From Rhodococcus rhodnii (lineage in GTDB: Bacteria > Actinomycetota > Actinomycetes > Mycobacteriales > Pseudonocardiaceae): 64,000 nt of DNA. The translations under genes were made by a program, and so were the position numbers. Below, one piece after another: positions 8,459 to 17,100 of the stretch (position 1 is the stretch's first letter; the number at the start of each line of letters is the position of its first letter). The stretch covers positions 124,001 to 188,000 of the forward strand of contig JOAA01000018.1 in NCBI GenBank assembly GCA_000720375.1. The letters run 5' to 3'. Under the pieces are notes generated by a model. It ran no database searches. It saw nothing but the letters and a program-made list of their open reading frames with translations, and was not told the DNA's origin.

Positions 8459-9082
8459 ATGCGCGTCTCTGGCCGGGAGCGGGCGTACGACTTCGTGAAA
8501 CACGAGTTGCTCACCGATCCGGGCATGCAGGGCCAGTTCATCAACGAGCAGACCCTGGCCGACCAGCTCGGCGTGTCCCGCACGCCGATCCGCGAGGCCT
8601 TGCTCATGCTCGCCGCGCAGCAGCTGGTCGAGCTGGTGCCCAAGCGCGGCGCGTACGTCGCGCCGATGTCCGGCCGTGAACTCACCGAGCTCATCGAGGC
8701 CCGCGGCGTGATCGAGCGACACGCGGCCACCTTCGCCGTCCAGGACGCGCCGGTCGCCGAGATGCGGGACGCACTGGCCGCGCAGCACCTGCTGAAGGGC
8801 ACCGCGCAGGCCAAGGAGTTCATCGAGGCGGACACCCGTTTTCACACCACGCTCGTGCGCTCGACCGGCAACGAAATCCTGACCACGACGTATGAAGGCC
8901 TGCGGTACCGGCAGATGCGCGCGGGCATGATCGCACTGGCCAACGTGCCCGGGCGGCAGGACAGTGTCCTCAACGAGCACACCGCCATCCTGGAAGCCTT
9001 GGCCGACAAGGACGTCGAGCGCGCACGAGAGGCCATCGACGGTCACCTGCGGGAGACGTTGCGAGTCCAGCTCATGCTTTGA
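8459..9082 (+). CDS. GntR family regulator (FCD domain)
   Basis: A 207-residue one-component repressor. The N-terminal winged helix (residues ~5-70) contains the signature NEQTLADQLGVSRTPIREAL; the remaining ~130 residues form the all-helical FCD ligand domain, with metal/ligand His candidates in DTRFHTTLV and HLRETLR. RBS aaggag is 5 bases before ATG. It sits between nitrilase-OsmC and MFS-DUF2848, and both flanking promoter regions have the same operator-like repeat, so autorepression and control of the cluster are likely. The inducer is unknown. Confidence 0.9.
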   Translation: MRVSGRERAYDFVKHELLTDPGMQGQFINEQTLADQLGVSRTPIREALLMLAAQQLVELVPKRGAYVAPMSGRELTELIEARGVIERHAATFAVQDAPVAEMRDALAAQHLLKGTAQAKEFIEADTRFHTTLVRSTGNEILTTTYEGLRYRQMRAGMIALANVPGRQDSVLNEHTAILEALADKDVERAREAIDGHLRETLRVQLML

Positions 9083-10361
9083 CGGTGGCTTTTTCAGGAT
9101 CCTTCCCCAGCGCCAGACCGATAACCGTGATCACCGCTGTCACCACGATGTACACCCCGATCGCGGGCCAACTGCCAGTCCACGAGAGCAATGCGGTGAA
9201 CAGCAACGGCGCGACCGCGCCGCCGATCACCCCGGCCAATGTGTACGCCATCGAGCTGCCGGTGTATCGAAGCCGTTCGGAGAACTGCTCGGTGACGAAC
9301 GCGGCCTGCGGGCCGTACATCGCCGAGTGCAGCACCAGCGCCACGATCACGCCGAAGATCAGCAGGCCGACCGAGCCGCCGGAGATCATCGGGAAGAACA
9401 CGAACGGCCACACCGCCGCACCGAGCGTGGCCACCAGATAGAGCTTGCGCCGGTTGATCCGGTCCGACAGCGCGCCGAACGCCGGGATCAGCACCAGCTG
9501 CAGCGCGGATCCCAGCAGCACCGCGGCCATCCCCCAGCCACGCGAGATGTGCAGCTTCTGAGTGGCGTACGTCAGAACGAAAACAGTGAACAGGGCATAG
9601 TGGACATCCGGGCAGACACGCGCGAAAACGCCCGCGACCAATGCGCGCTTCTCATGTTCGAACACCTCGCTGATCGGCGCGCTCGGTCGCTCGCCGTGCG
9701 CCTCGATCGCCTTGAAAACCGGTGTTTCCTCAAGACGGACGCGGATCCACAGTCCGAATGCGATCAGCACGGCCGACAGCAGGAACGCCAGTCGCCAGCC
9801 CCAGCCGATGAACTGCTCGTCCGTCAGCACCGCGCCCAGCAGCGCCAGCACGCCGTTGGCCATCAGGTTTCCGGCGGGCGGGCCGATCTGCGCGGCGGAC
9901 GCCCAGAATCCCCGTTTTGCCGGATCACCGAACTCACTGGACAGCAGGACCGCACCGCCCCACTCGCCACCGATGCCCACACCTTGGGCGAACCGCAGTA
10001 GCACCAACAAAACTGCGGCGGTACCACCGATTGTGGCGTACGTTGGCAGCAGTCCGATGAGGAACGTGGCCACCCCGGTCAGCACAAGCGTGATCACCAG
10101 GACTCGCTTGCGGCCGATCACGTCACCGAGTCGGCCGAACACGAATCCGCCGAGCGGCCGGGCGACATACCCGACCGCGTAAGTCGAGAACGCGAGCATC
10201 GTGCTGGCAAGAGGGTCGCTGCCGGGGAAGAACAGCGGGCCGAAGATCGTCGCCGACGCCACCGAGTACGCCGCGAAGTCGTACCACTCGAGCGAGGTGC
10301 CGGACAGGCTCGCGGTGAACGCGCGCCAGAGCGAACGCCTGTCGACAGTCGCAGAAGTCAT
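9072..10361 (-). CDS. MFS transporter, metabolite:H+ symporter type
   Basis: A 429-residue inner-membrane transporter with about 12 TM segments. SGTSLEWYDFAAYSVAS at the N-terminus is characteristic of the MHS group (ShiA, ProP, KgtP-like), and the TM2-3 loop GFVFGRLGDVIGRKRVL is the MFS signature. MHS members import organic acids and osmolytes. Start ATG 10359-10361 has a strong SD (gaggagg); the longer frame to 10415 would begin inside the operator. It overlaps the 3' end of the GntR gene by 11 bp. Probably supplies the substrate of the nitrilase/DUF2848 group. Confidence 0.9.
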   Translation of the reverse strand: MTSATVDRRSLWRAFTASLSGTSLEWYDFAAYSVASATIFGPLFFPGSDPLASTMLAFSTYAVGYVARPLGGFVFGRLGDVIGRKRVLVITLVLTGVATFLIGLLPTYATIGGTAAVLLVLLRFAQGVGIGGEWGGAVLLSSEFGDPAKRGFWASAAQIGPPAGNLMANGVLALLGAVLTDEQFIGWGWRLAFLLSAVLIAFGLWIRVRLEETPVFKAIEAHGERPSAPISEVFEHEKRALVAGVFARVCPDVHYALFTVFVLTYATQKLHISRGWGMAAVLLGSALQLVLIPAFGALSDRINRRKLYLVATLGAAVWPFVFFPMISGGSVGLLIFGVIVALVLHSAMYGPQAAFVTEQFSERLRYTGSSMAYTLAGVIGGAVAPLLFTALLSWTGSWPAIGVYIVVTAVITVIGLALGKDPEKATVKA

Positions 10362-10394
10362 GTCGCACCTCCTCGGAGTTGTCGCATATCGTAT

Positions 10395-10411
10395 GTATAC
10401 AAGTCGTATAC
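10395..10411. promoter_or_regulatory. Probable GntR operator, copy 2
   Basis: A perfect GTATAC-N5-GTATAC lies in the divergent promoter between the MFS transporter and the DUF2848 gene. It matches copy 1 near the regulator gene except for the last bases of the second half-site, so both gene pairs look like one regulon. Confidence 0.62.
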
Positions 10412-10456
10412 GCAAAGTATTACCCAGTAAACTACGCAGAGTTAGAGGAGGTGCCG

Positions 10457-11131
10457 GTGCTGCACTTCAGCCTCCCTGACGGGCAACGGGTGGGCGTCGA
10501 CGTCCGCCAACTGCTCAACGCGGGGTTCGCCGGCCGCAGCCAGGACAACGTGGCCGAACACGTCGCCGAGCTGGTCGCGATGGGCATCCCGGCACCGACC
10601 AAGACGCCCTGTCTCTACCCGATCGCCCCGTTCCTGGCCGTGCAGTCCGGCGAGGTCTACGCACAGCACGGCCGCACGTCCGGCGAGGCGGAGTGGGCGA
10701 TCGTGATCACCAGGGACGAAGTGCTGCTCACCGTCGCCTGCGACCACACCGACCGTGACCTCGAAGTGCACGGCGTCGCGTGGAGCAAACAGGCCGCACC
10801 CGACATGCTCGGCCGTCAGGCGTGGCGGCTCTCGGATGTGGCCGACCGGATCGACGACCTCACGTTGACCGCGTGGGTGCGCAACGGCGAGTGGACCGAG
10901 ATCCAGTCCGGCACCTGCGGGGAATTGTTACCGCCCGAGTACTGGATCGACGTCTTACACGCCCAGAAGCTCTACGCACCCGGCACGGTGTTGCTTTCCG
11001 GGACGATTCCGATGAAAAAGGGCGTCGACCAGTTCGCCGACGCATGGCGGGTCGAGCTCGGCGATCCGCTGACCGGGCGAACCATTTCCACGGAATACCA
11101 CGTTCGGCTTCTGCCCGACCCCATCGCCTGA
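10457..11131 (+). CDS. DUF2848 family protein
   Basis: A 224-residue soluble protein resembling the DUF2848 family, whose members are found beside amidases and transporters in catabolic clusters. Conserved-looking features are LLNAGFAGRSQDNVAEHVAE near the start, PCLYPIAPFLAV, and SGTCGELLPPEYW. GTG 10457 is chosen because gaggag ends six bases earlier; the open frame begins at 10379 inside the operator region. It is divergently paired with the MFS gene. A fumarylacetoacetase-like hydrolase or isomerase role is a guess only. Confidence 0.78.
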   Translation: MLHFSLPDGQRVGVDVRQLLNAGFAGRSQDNVAEHVAELVAMGIPAPTKTPCLYPIAPFLAVQSGEVYAQHGRTSGEAEWAIVITRDEVLLTVACDHTDRDLEVHGVAWSKQAAPDMLGRQAWRLSDVADRIDDLTLTAWVRNGEWTEIQSGTCGELLPPEYWIDVLHAQKLYAPGTVLLSGTIPMKKGVDQFADAWRVELGDPLTGRTISTEYHVRLLPDPIA

Positions 11132-11139
11132 GTTAAGAT

Positions 11140-11200
11140 CACGTATAGGCGCGCCGGGAAGTCTGGTCGGCACCTCTCCAGTGCTACCGATTTCCAGGAG
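11140..11200 (+). ncRNA. Candidate nhaA-I (Li+) riboswitch
   Basis: The leader before nhaA contains gcgcgccgggaagtctggtc followed by ggcac and ctctccagtgc, ending at the aggag ribosome-binding site. The gccgggaagtctggtcgg core, position and gene context match my recollection of the nhaA-I motif, a reported Li+-sensing riboswitch class found upstream of Na+/H+ antiporters. A covariance search has not been run, so boundaries are approximate. Confidence 0.55.
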
Positions 11201-11204
11201 TGTC

Positions 11205-12365
11205 ATGCGGCGCAGCCCAGTCAGCGAGTTCGCCAGGTACCTGCGGACCGAGACCGTCGGCGGGATCATCCTGCTCGGTGCGACGGCAGTGGCGCTGCTG
11301 CTGGCGAACTCCCCGTTACGCGAGGCGTATCAAGCCGTCAGGGACTTCCACATCTGGGAACTCTCGGTCGGCGACTGGGCCAAGGACGGCCTGCTCGCGG
11401 TGTTCTTCTTCGTCGCGGGACTCGAGCTCAAACGGGAACTCGTCGTCGGCGAGCTGTCCCGCTTCAAGGCCGCGATCCTGCCCGTGCTCGCCGCGGTCGG
11501 AGGCATGGTGGTGCCGATCGGGGTCGCGCTCGCGGTCGGCTGGGGCGCGCCGGGAATGGACCAGGCGTGGGCGATTCCAGCGGCGACGGATATCGCATTC
11601 GCGTTAGGTGTGCTCAGCCTCACAGCATCCGGCCTGCCGAGCAGTGCGCGGGTATTTCTGCTCAGTCTCGCGGTCGTTGACGACCTCGGCGCGATAATCA
11701 TCATCGCTGTTCTGTTCACCGCTCATTTCAACCTTGTCGCGGCCGGAGCGGCTGTCGTTCTGCTCGGGCTTTACGCGTATTTGCAGCACAAGCGAATTCG
11801 GTCGTCGTGGTTGTACGTGCCGATCGCGCTCGGCACGTGGTTCGCGGTCCACGAGTCCGGTGTGCACGCGACCGTCGCCGGAGTCGCGCTCGGACTGCTG
11901 ACCAGGGTCAGGAAGGACCCGTACGAGCGCGAGGCGCCTGCCATCCGCCTCGAACACCGGCTCCAGCCGCTGTCGGCGGGCTTCGCGGTGCCGGCGTACG
12001 CGCTGTTCGCAGCGGGTGTCCCGGTCTCCCCGAGCGCGCTTGGCCAAATGCTGGACGACCGGGTGGCCGTGGCTGTCATCGCCGGGCTGCTGGCCGGCAA
12101 GCTGATCGGGATCTTCGGCGCGACGTTCGCCGCGGTCCGGCTCAAGGTCGCGGTGCTGCCCACCGATCTGGGCTGGCGGGACATGGCCGCGGTGTCGATG
12201 CTCGGCGGCGTCGGCTTCACCGTGAGCCTGTTGATCGCCGACCTCTCGCTGGACGCGGGCGCGGCGGAGCGCGTGAAAGCCGCCGTACTGCTGGCTTCCG
12301 CGGCCGCGTCCTTGCTGGCCGCGGCGATGTTGGTGCGACGCAGCCGGGCACACCGGGCCTCCTGA
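11205..12365 (+). CDS. nhaA: Na+/H+ antiporter NhaA
   Basis: A 386-residue, about 12-TM antiporter that exchanges cytoplasmic Na+ or Li+ for external H+. Family hallmarks are ETVGGIILLGATAVALLLAN at the N-terminus, GLLAVFFFVAGLELKRELVVGEL, and the ion-site region with PAATDIAFALGVL (first Asp) and LSLAVVDDLGAIIIIA (paired Asp residues). Start ATG 11205 follows aggag by four bases; an earlier in-frame start at 11181 would be inside the presumed riboswitch. The organised leader suggests ion-responsive control. Confidence 0.96.
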   Translation: MRRSPVSEFARYLRTETVGGIILLGATAVALLLANSPLREAYQAVRDFHIWELSVGDWAKDGLLAVFFFVAGLELKRELVVGELSRFKAAILPVLAAVGGMVVPIGVALAVGWGAPGMDQAWAIPAATDIAFALGVLSLTASGLPSSARVFLLSLAVVDDLGAIIIIAVLFTAHFNLVAAGAAVVLLGLYAYLQHKRIRSSWLYVPIALGTWFAVHESGVHATVAGVALGLLTRVRKDPYEREAPAIRLEHRLQPLSAGFAVPAYALFAAGVPVSPSALGQMLDDRVAVAVIAGLLAGKLIGIFGATFAAVRLKVAVLPTDLGWRDMAAVSMLGGVGFTVSLLIADLSLDAGAAERVKAAVLLASAAASLLAAAMLVRRSRAHRAS

Positions 12366-12389
12366 CTGCCCACGTGGCACGATGACCAG

Positions 12390-12869
12390 GTGACGAGTGC
12401 GCAGCAGAACGACCGTGCAGGCGCGGGACTGCCACAGGTCCCGTCAATTCCGTTGACCGAGGACCGTGTCGGTCTGCCCCCTGGCGACCAGTCGATCGGC
12501 GCGCTGGTCAAGGACGCGACCACACATCTGTCCACACTGGTGCGGGCCGAGATCGAGCTTGCCAAGATCGAGGTCTCCCGGGACGTCAAGCGTGGTCTGC
12601 GCGGCAGCATCTTCTTCATCATCGCCCTGGTCGTACTGCTGTTCAGCCTGTACTTCCCGTTCATCGCGCTGGCCGAAGGGCTGGCCGAGCTTGGGCTGCA
12701 GCGCTGGCTCGGGTTCCTGATCACGTGGGGCGTGATGCTGCTGCTCGTGGGCCTGTTCGGGTTCCTCGGCTACAAGAAGGTGCGCGGCATCAAGGGTCCA
12801 CGGCGGACGATCAAGACGGCACAGGACACCATGGCCGCGCTCAAGCGCGACAGTGATGAGAAGCCCTGA
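12390..12869 (+). CDS. Actinobacterial Holin-X family membrane protein
   Basis: A 159-residue protein with a cytosolic N-terminus (SIGALVKDATTHLSTLVRAEIELAKIEV), two TM helices (residues ~72-96 and ~105-126) and a basic C-terminal tail. This fits the Putative Actinobacterial Holin-X/phage-holin-like family and corresponds in position to mycobacterial Rv3669. The holin label is historical; the protein is chromosomal and likely associated with the envelope. It starts at GTG 12390 and overlaps the next gene. Confidence 0.85.
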   Translation: MTSAQQNDRAGAGLPQVPSIPLTEDRVGLPPGDQSIGALVKDATTHLSTLVRAEIELAKIEVSRDVKRGLRGSIFFIIALVVLLFSLYFPFIALAEGLAELGLQRWLGFLITWGVMLLLVGLFGFLGYKKVRGIKGPRRTIKTAQDTMAALKRDSDEKP

Positions 12870-13797
12870 TCCGGCGACGGTCCGGATCGACGGTCCGTGG
12901 GCACACCGCGATGTGCACGCCAACGGGATAAGGCTGCACGTCAGCGAGACCGGCGAAGGCCCGCTCGTGCTGATGCTGCACGGATTCGGCGAGTTCTGGT
13001 GGGGCTGGCGCCACCAGCTCACCGCGCTGAGCGACGCCGGGTACCGGGCAGTGGCCGTTGATCTGCGGGGATACGGGGACTCGGACAAGCCGCCACGTGG
13101 TTACGACGCCTGGACGCTGGCGGGCGACGTCGGCGGGTTGATCAAAGCCTTGGGGGAACGCAAGGCGCACGTGATCGGCCACGGCTGGGGTGGCCTGTTG
13201 GCGTGGTCCGCCGCTGCATTGCACCCGCGTCTCGTGCACTCGGTCGTTGCACTCGGCGCGCCACACCCGCTCGCGTTGCGCCGTCAGATCCGTCGGACTG
13301 TGTTGCGCCGTAAGGCACATAACCAGGCACGGGCAATAGGGACGCTGTTTCGCGGACAGATCCCGATGTACCCGGAACGCAAGCTGGTCAAGGACGACGC
13401 GGTCGCGCTGGAACACCTGATGCGCCAGTGGGCGGGCCGGGAATGGGCCGACAGCACCGATTTCACGGCCGCAGTGGAACGCTACAAGCACGCGATCCGT
13501 ATCCGTGGCGTCGCGTTCTCCGCGATGGAGTACTACCGGTGGGCCGTGCGGTCGCAGATCCGCAGCGAAGGCCGCCGGTTCACCGAGGCGTTGGACAAAC
13601 CGGTTCCCGTGCCGTCGCTACGGATCCACGGGGCCAAGGACCCGGTCATGCTCCTTGCCACGGCGGAAGCGTCACGCCGATGGCTCGGGCGCGACGCACC
13701 GCTCCAGGTACTGGCTGACGTGGGCCATTACCCGCATGAGGAAGCGCCCGACACCGTCAACAAAGCGCTGAAGTCCTGGCTTGCCGGGACTTTCTAG
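12856..13797 (+). CDS. EphE-like alpha/beta hydrolase without a nucleophile
   Basis: A 313-residue alpha/beta-hydrolase of the epoxide hydrolase group, positionally equivalent to mycobacterial ephE. It has the oxyanion segment MLHGFGEFWWGWRHQL, DLRGYGDSDKPPRGYD, a cap region, and the terminal His in VLADVGHYPHEE. The nucleophile elbow reads VIGHGWGG: the position normally held by Asp (GHDWGG) or Ser is Gly, and the usual HGxP is HGFG. Classical epoxide hydrolysis is thus doubtful. It overlaps the Holin-X gene by 14 bp; ATG 12856 follows an alternative GTG 12853. Confidence 0.85.
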   Translation: MRSPDPATVRIDGPWAHRDVHANGIRLHVSETGEGPLVLMLHGFGEFWWGWRHQLTALSDAGYRAVAVDLRGYGDSDKPPRGYDAWTLAGDVGGLIKALGERKAHVIGHGWGGLLAWSAAALHPRLVHSVVALGAPHPLALRRQIRRTVLRRKAHNQARAIGTLFRGQIPMYPERKLVKDDAVALEHLMRQWAGREWADSTDFTAAVERYKHAIRIRGVAFSAMEYYRWAVRSQIRSEGRRFTEALDKPVPVPSLRIHGAKDPVMLLATAEASRRWLGRDAPLQVLADVGHYPHEEAPDTVNKALKSWLAGTF

Positions 13798-14978
13798 GCC
13801 GCGCAGGCCCCGGTGTCGACCCGGCGGGTCAGCCGGGGCGCCTGCTGCACCTCCTCGGAGACCTCCTTCGCCGTCAGCACGAAGCCCGTCTCGTCGTCGT
13901 CCACCGCGGCACCGAACACCACGCCGACCACGTTGCCGCTCGGGTCGACCAGCGGGCCGCCGGAGTTACCGCTCTGCACCTTGGCGCGCACCGTGAACAC
14001 GTCTCTGGTGACCGTGCTGGCGTCGTAGATGTCCGGGCCTCGCAGGTTGATCCGCTCACGGATCCGCGCTGCTGACGCGGTGTACGGGCCGTCCAACGGA
14101 TAGCCGAGCACGATGCTGGAGTCGCCCTTGTTGGCTTCCTGCGCGGCGAACTGCAGCGGCCGTGCGTTGAGCTCCGGCACCGACAGGATCGCGACGTCCA
14201 CCAACGGGTCATACAACACGACACGGGCGTCGAGCTGACCGGCGTCCGTCTCCACGGACACCTGGTCGGTACCGGCGACCACGTGCGCGTTGGTCATCAC
14301 GCGCTGCGGCGAGATCACGAAACCGGTGCCTTCCAGCGCACGCGAACACGACTGGGCGCGCGCGTGGATCTTCAGCACGCTGCCCCGCACCCGCTGCACG
14401 ACCGGGCTGGACTGCAAGGCGGGGTCCGGCGGGCTGGTGTCCACCAGCGGAGTCTGCGAGAACGGCCCCACCACGCTGGGGAAACCGGAGTCGTCGAGCA
14501 GCTTCTTCACACCGTTGGGCAGTTGCTCGGCACCCGGCGGCATGATGTCGTCCACGCCGCCCAGCACGACCGAACCACGGATCGCCTGCGCCAGCCCCGG
14601 CAGGCCGGTGACCGTGGTCAGCGGCAGAGCGATGATCCACGCGACCACGAACACCACGACACCCTGCACGAGCGCGCCGAGGATGCTCTCGACCGGCGTG
14701 AGGTTGGGCGTCTTCATCTTCCGGCGCAGGGTTCTGCCCACCCATACGCCTGCTGTCTCACCCAGAGCGACCAGGAACACCACGATCGCGATGAAGAACG
14801 CCGCCCTGGTGGCGAAGTTGGTGAAGTTCTCCACGATCAGCGGCGCGATGACGGCGCCGAGCACCAACCCGCCGAACACGCCGATCAGGGCCGGCAGCGC
14901 GATCACAACGCCCTGCCGTGCGCCGGAAATCGCGGCAAGCACGACAAGTGCGAGCACCAGCACGTCGACCCAGTTCAA
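13794..14978 (-). CDS. marP: Membrane-bound serine protease, MarP-like
   Basis: A 394-residue periplasm-facing protease. The N-terminal ~150 residues form a CvpA-like unit of about four TM helices; the C-terminal half is a trypsin-like domain with His in MTNAHVVAGTD, Asp in PLVDVAILSV and Ser in VQSGNSGGPLVD. In Mycobacterium the homologue protects against acid and oxidative stress by processing envelope hydrolases; the same role here is inferred. Start codon is TTG 14976-14978 after ggaggag. It is the last gene of the nth-trx-nudix-marP operon, beginning 3 bp after the Nudix stop. Confidence 0.92.
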   Translation of the reverse strand: MNWVDVLVLALVVLAAISGARQGVVIALPALIGVFGGLVLGAVIAPLIVENFTNFATRAAFFIAIVVFLVALGETAGVWVGRTLRRKMKTPNLTPVESILGALVQGVVVFVVAWIIALPLTTVTGLPGLAQAIRGSVVLGGVDDIMPPGAEQLPNGVKKLLDDSGFPSVVGPFSQTPLVDTSPPDPALQSSPVVQRVRGSVLKIHARAQSCSRALEGTGFVISPQRVMTNAHVVAGTDQVSVETDAGQLDARVVLYDPLVDVAILSVPELNARPLQFAAQEANKGDSSIVLGYPLDGPYTASAARIRERINLRGPDIYDASTVTRDVFTVRAKVQSGNSGGPLVDPSGNVVGVVFGAAVDDDETGFVLTAKEVSEEVQQAPRLTRRVDTGACAA

Positions 14979-14981
14979 GCT

Positions 14982-15662
14982 TCACTCCTCCGGACGGCTA
15001 GACCGCCACGCTACGTCAAGTTCCCGGACATCGGTCGTGTCCCACGGCACTTCCCACCCGCCGACCGCCAGAACGACCGTCAGCAGGGCCGCCGTGAAGC
15101 CCCACACCAGCATGCCCGGCGCGGAGAACGCCGGGCCGGTGAACCCGGACGGGTGGCGGACCATGAAGCGGTTCGCCGGATTCGCCAGGTGATCAACGGG
15201 GATACGAGCGACGGCCGCGGTCTCCGCCGGGTCCACCGCCCGCACCGGCGACGGCGTGTGCCAGTACGCGAGCACCGGCGTGACAAGGAACTTGGAAACG
15301 GGCACATACAGAGCGGGCATAACGGCGACCGGCTGGACCCCGGGCAGCAACACCCCGGTCTCCTCGGCCGCCTCACGAAGCGCGGTCCCGATCGGGAAGT
15401 CGTCGCCCTCATCGGCCTTCCCGCCGGGGAACGCGACCTGGCCCGCGTGCGAGCCCAGCGCGTCCGACCGCAGCAGCAACAACACATCCGGCCCGTTGGG
15501 GCCTTCGGCGAGCAGGATCAGCACGGCCGCGTCCCGCGCGAGCACGTGATCAGGCGGGCTGAGTCTGCGGAACAAATCGGCGTCCATCTCCCGCGTGCCC
15601 TCGACGAGCTTGCTCATCCAGTGCGGCACGTCGGCCGGATCCACCAGCGGACCGTGCGTCAT
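14982..15662 (-). CDS. Nudix hydrolase, CoA pyrophosphatase-like
   Basis: A 226-residue Nudix protein. The box AFPGGKADEGDDF...ALREAAEETGV is shifted relative to the standard motif in the way seen in the NudL/CoA-diphosphatase subgroup, and the upstream LLLRSDALGSHAGQVAFPGG segment also fits that subgroup. Substrate is therefore likely CoA or a related diphosphate, by family inference. ATG 15660-15662 overlaps the thioredoxin stop (ATGA). It occupies the place of mycobacterial Rv3672c. Confidence 0.9.
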   Translation of the reverse strand: MTHGPLVDPADVPHWMSKLVEGTREMDADLFRRLSPPDHVLARDAAVLILLAEGPNGPDVLLLLRSDALGSHAGQVAFPGGKADEGDDFPIGTALREAAEETGVLLPGVQPVAVMPALYVPVSKFLVTPVLAYWHTPSPVRAVDPAETAAVARIPVDHLANPANRFMVRHPSGFTGPAFSAPGMLVWGFTAALLTVVLAVGGWEVPWDTTDVRELDVAWRSSRPEE

Positions 15663-16225
15663 CGGCCTGCCGCCCTGCGTACGTCCGCCACAGACTTGAA
15701 CACGCGTGGATCGTTGACGAAGTTCACCGTTCCCTGCGCGTCGATCAGGTACGACGCGGGCAGCGCGTCCGGCACCTTCAGCGCCTTGCGCACCGAGCCG
15801 TCCTTGTCGAGCAGCGCGGGCAGTTCGATGTTCAGGTTCGTCAGCATCGCGATCGCGGTGGACTGGTCGCTTTCGATCGCGAGCGTCACCACCGGGATCG
15901 CGTCCGGCTCGGCGGCGTAGGCGGAGAGGACAGGCAGTTCGTCCTGGCACGGCGGGCACCAAGTGGCCCAGACGTTCACCAGGACCGGTCCGGCAAACGC
16001 TTGCGCCACGTCCGCGACACCGCCGTCGGCCAGGCACGTGGCCTTCAGACCCTGCATGGTCTCCAACGCGACGCCCTGCCGTGCACACGTCGGCAGGTTG
16101 GTCTTGATCGGCTCAGGCGGTGGCGCTGCCTGGGCCGGCGCTTCCTCGTTGCGCGGCCATAAGGCGATCGCCCCGGCCACGACGAGGACCAGCGCGACGA
16201 TCGCCCAGCGAACCTTGACGCTCAA
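15659..16225 (-). CDS. TlpA-like thioredoxin-fold protein, membrane-anchored
   Basis: A 188-residue extracytoplasmic thiol-disulfide protein. An uncleaved or cleaved N-terminal helix ([18 protein letters not shown]) precedes a thioredoxin domain with active site [15 protein letters not shown] and cis-Pro region [11 protein letters not shown] second Cys pair (LPTCARQG...LKATCLADG) flanks the N-terminal part. The probable start is TTG 16223-16225, overlapping the nth stop in TTGA. It may keep envelope proteins such as the downstream MarP protease correctly oxidised or reduced, which is inference from operon context. Confidence 0.88.
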   Translation of the reverse strand: MSVKVRWAIVALVLVVAGAIALWPRNEEAPAQAAPPPEPIKTNLPTCARQGVALETMQGLKATCLADGGVADVAQAFAGPVLVNVWATWCPPCQDELPVLSAYAAEPDAIPVVTLAIESDQSTAIAMLTNLNIELPALLDKDGSVRKALKVPDALPASYLIDAQGTVNFVNDPRVFKSVADVRRAAGR

Positions 16226-17007
16226 CCGACGGCCTTGCGCTTCGGCTTGCCTGCCTGCTCGGCGAGCGCGATCAGGTGCTCGGCCTCCACACCCTTGACG
16301 AGCTTGGCGGCCGCTTCGAACTCCGTCGGGCCGGTGCCGTACGACGGGCAGTCCTTGGCCAGCAGACATGCGCCGCATGCGGGCTTCTTGGCGTGGCAGA
16401 CGCGGCGGCCGTGGAAGATGATCCAGTGCGATGCCATCGTCCAGTCCTTGGGCGGCAACAGCGCGCCGACCGCGTACTCGACCTTGACCGGGTCCTCTTC
16501 GGCCGTCCACTCCCAACGCCGGACAAGCCGGCCGAAGTGCGTGTCCACGGTCAGCCCGGGCACGCCGAAGGCGTTGCCCAGCACGACATTGGCGGTCTTG
16601 CGGCCCACGCCGGGCAGCGTGACGAGCTCTTCCATCGTGCCGGGGACCTCGCCGTTGTAGCGCTCGACCAGCGCGGCGCCCAAGCCGATGAGAGCCGCGG
16701 CCTTGTTGCGGTAGAAGCCCGTCGGCCGGATCAGCTCCTCCAGCTCAGTGCGGTCGGCGGAGGCGTAGTCCTCGGCGGTCTTGTACTTCGCGAACAGCGC
16801 GGGCGTGGTCAGGTTGACCCGGACGTCCGTGGTCTGCGCGGACAGCACGACCGCGACGATCAGTTCAAGCGGGTTGGTGAAATCCAGCTCGGCCCGCGCG
16901 TCCGGAAACGCCTCCGACAACGCGCGCATCATCCGGCGGGCACGGCGAACCAACCCCGTCGCCGGCTTGACCGTCTGCCCGGGGGGCTGCTTGGTGGCGG
17001 GAGGCAC
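16222..17007 (-). CDS. nth: Endonuclease III
   Basis: DNA N-glycosylase/AP lyase of base-excision repair that removes oxidised pyrimidines. The 261-residue protein has the HhH hairpin [18 protein letters not shown], the catalytic Lys just after the hairpin, the catalytic Asp in [11 protein letters not shown], and the [4Fe-4S] ligands C-x6-C-x2-C-x5-C in [18 protein letters not shown]. Start GTG 17005-17007. It heads a four-gene operon and is divergent from a small membrane protein gene, as in Mycobacterium. Confidence 0.97.
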   Translation of the reverse strand: MPPATKQPPGQTVKPATGLVRRARRMMRALSEAFPDARAELDFTNPLELIVAVVLSAQTTDVRVNLTTPALFAKYKTAEDYASADRTELEELIRPTGFYRNKAAALIGLGAALVERYNGEVPGTMEELVTLPGVGRKTANVVLGNAFGVPGLTVDTHFGRLVRRWEWTAEEDPVKVEYAVGALLPPKDWTMASHWIIFHGRRVCHAKKPACGACLLAKDCPSYGTGPTEFEAAAKLVKGVEAEHLIALAEQAGKPKRKAVG

Positions 17008-17100
17008 GGGACTAGCCTACGGGCCGCCGAACAACGTCGACCGACCCCAGACGTCTTAGTCAATGTGCACCCCCGAGCACGTTAAGCGAGGATCAAACCG

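Noticed and set aside
13142-13336. Minus ORFs over the EphE-like gene
   Set aside because: Short shadow frames without features.
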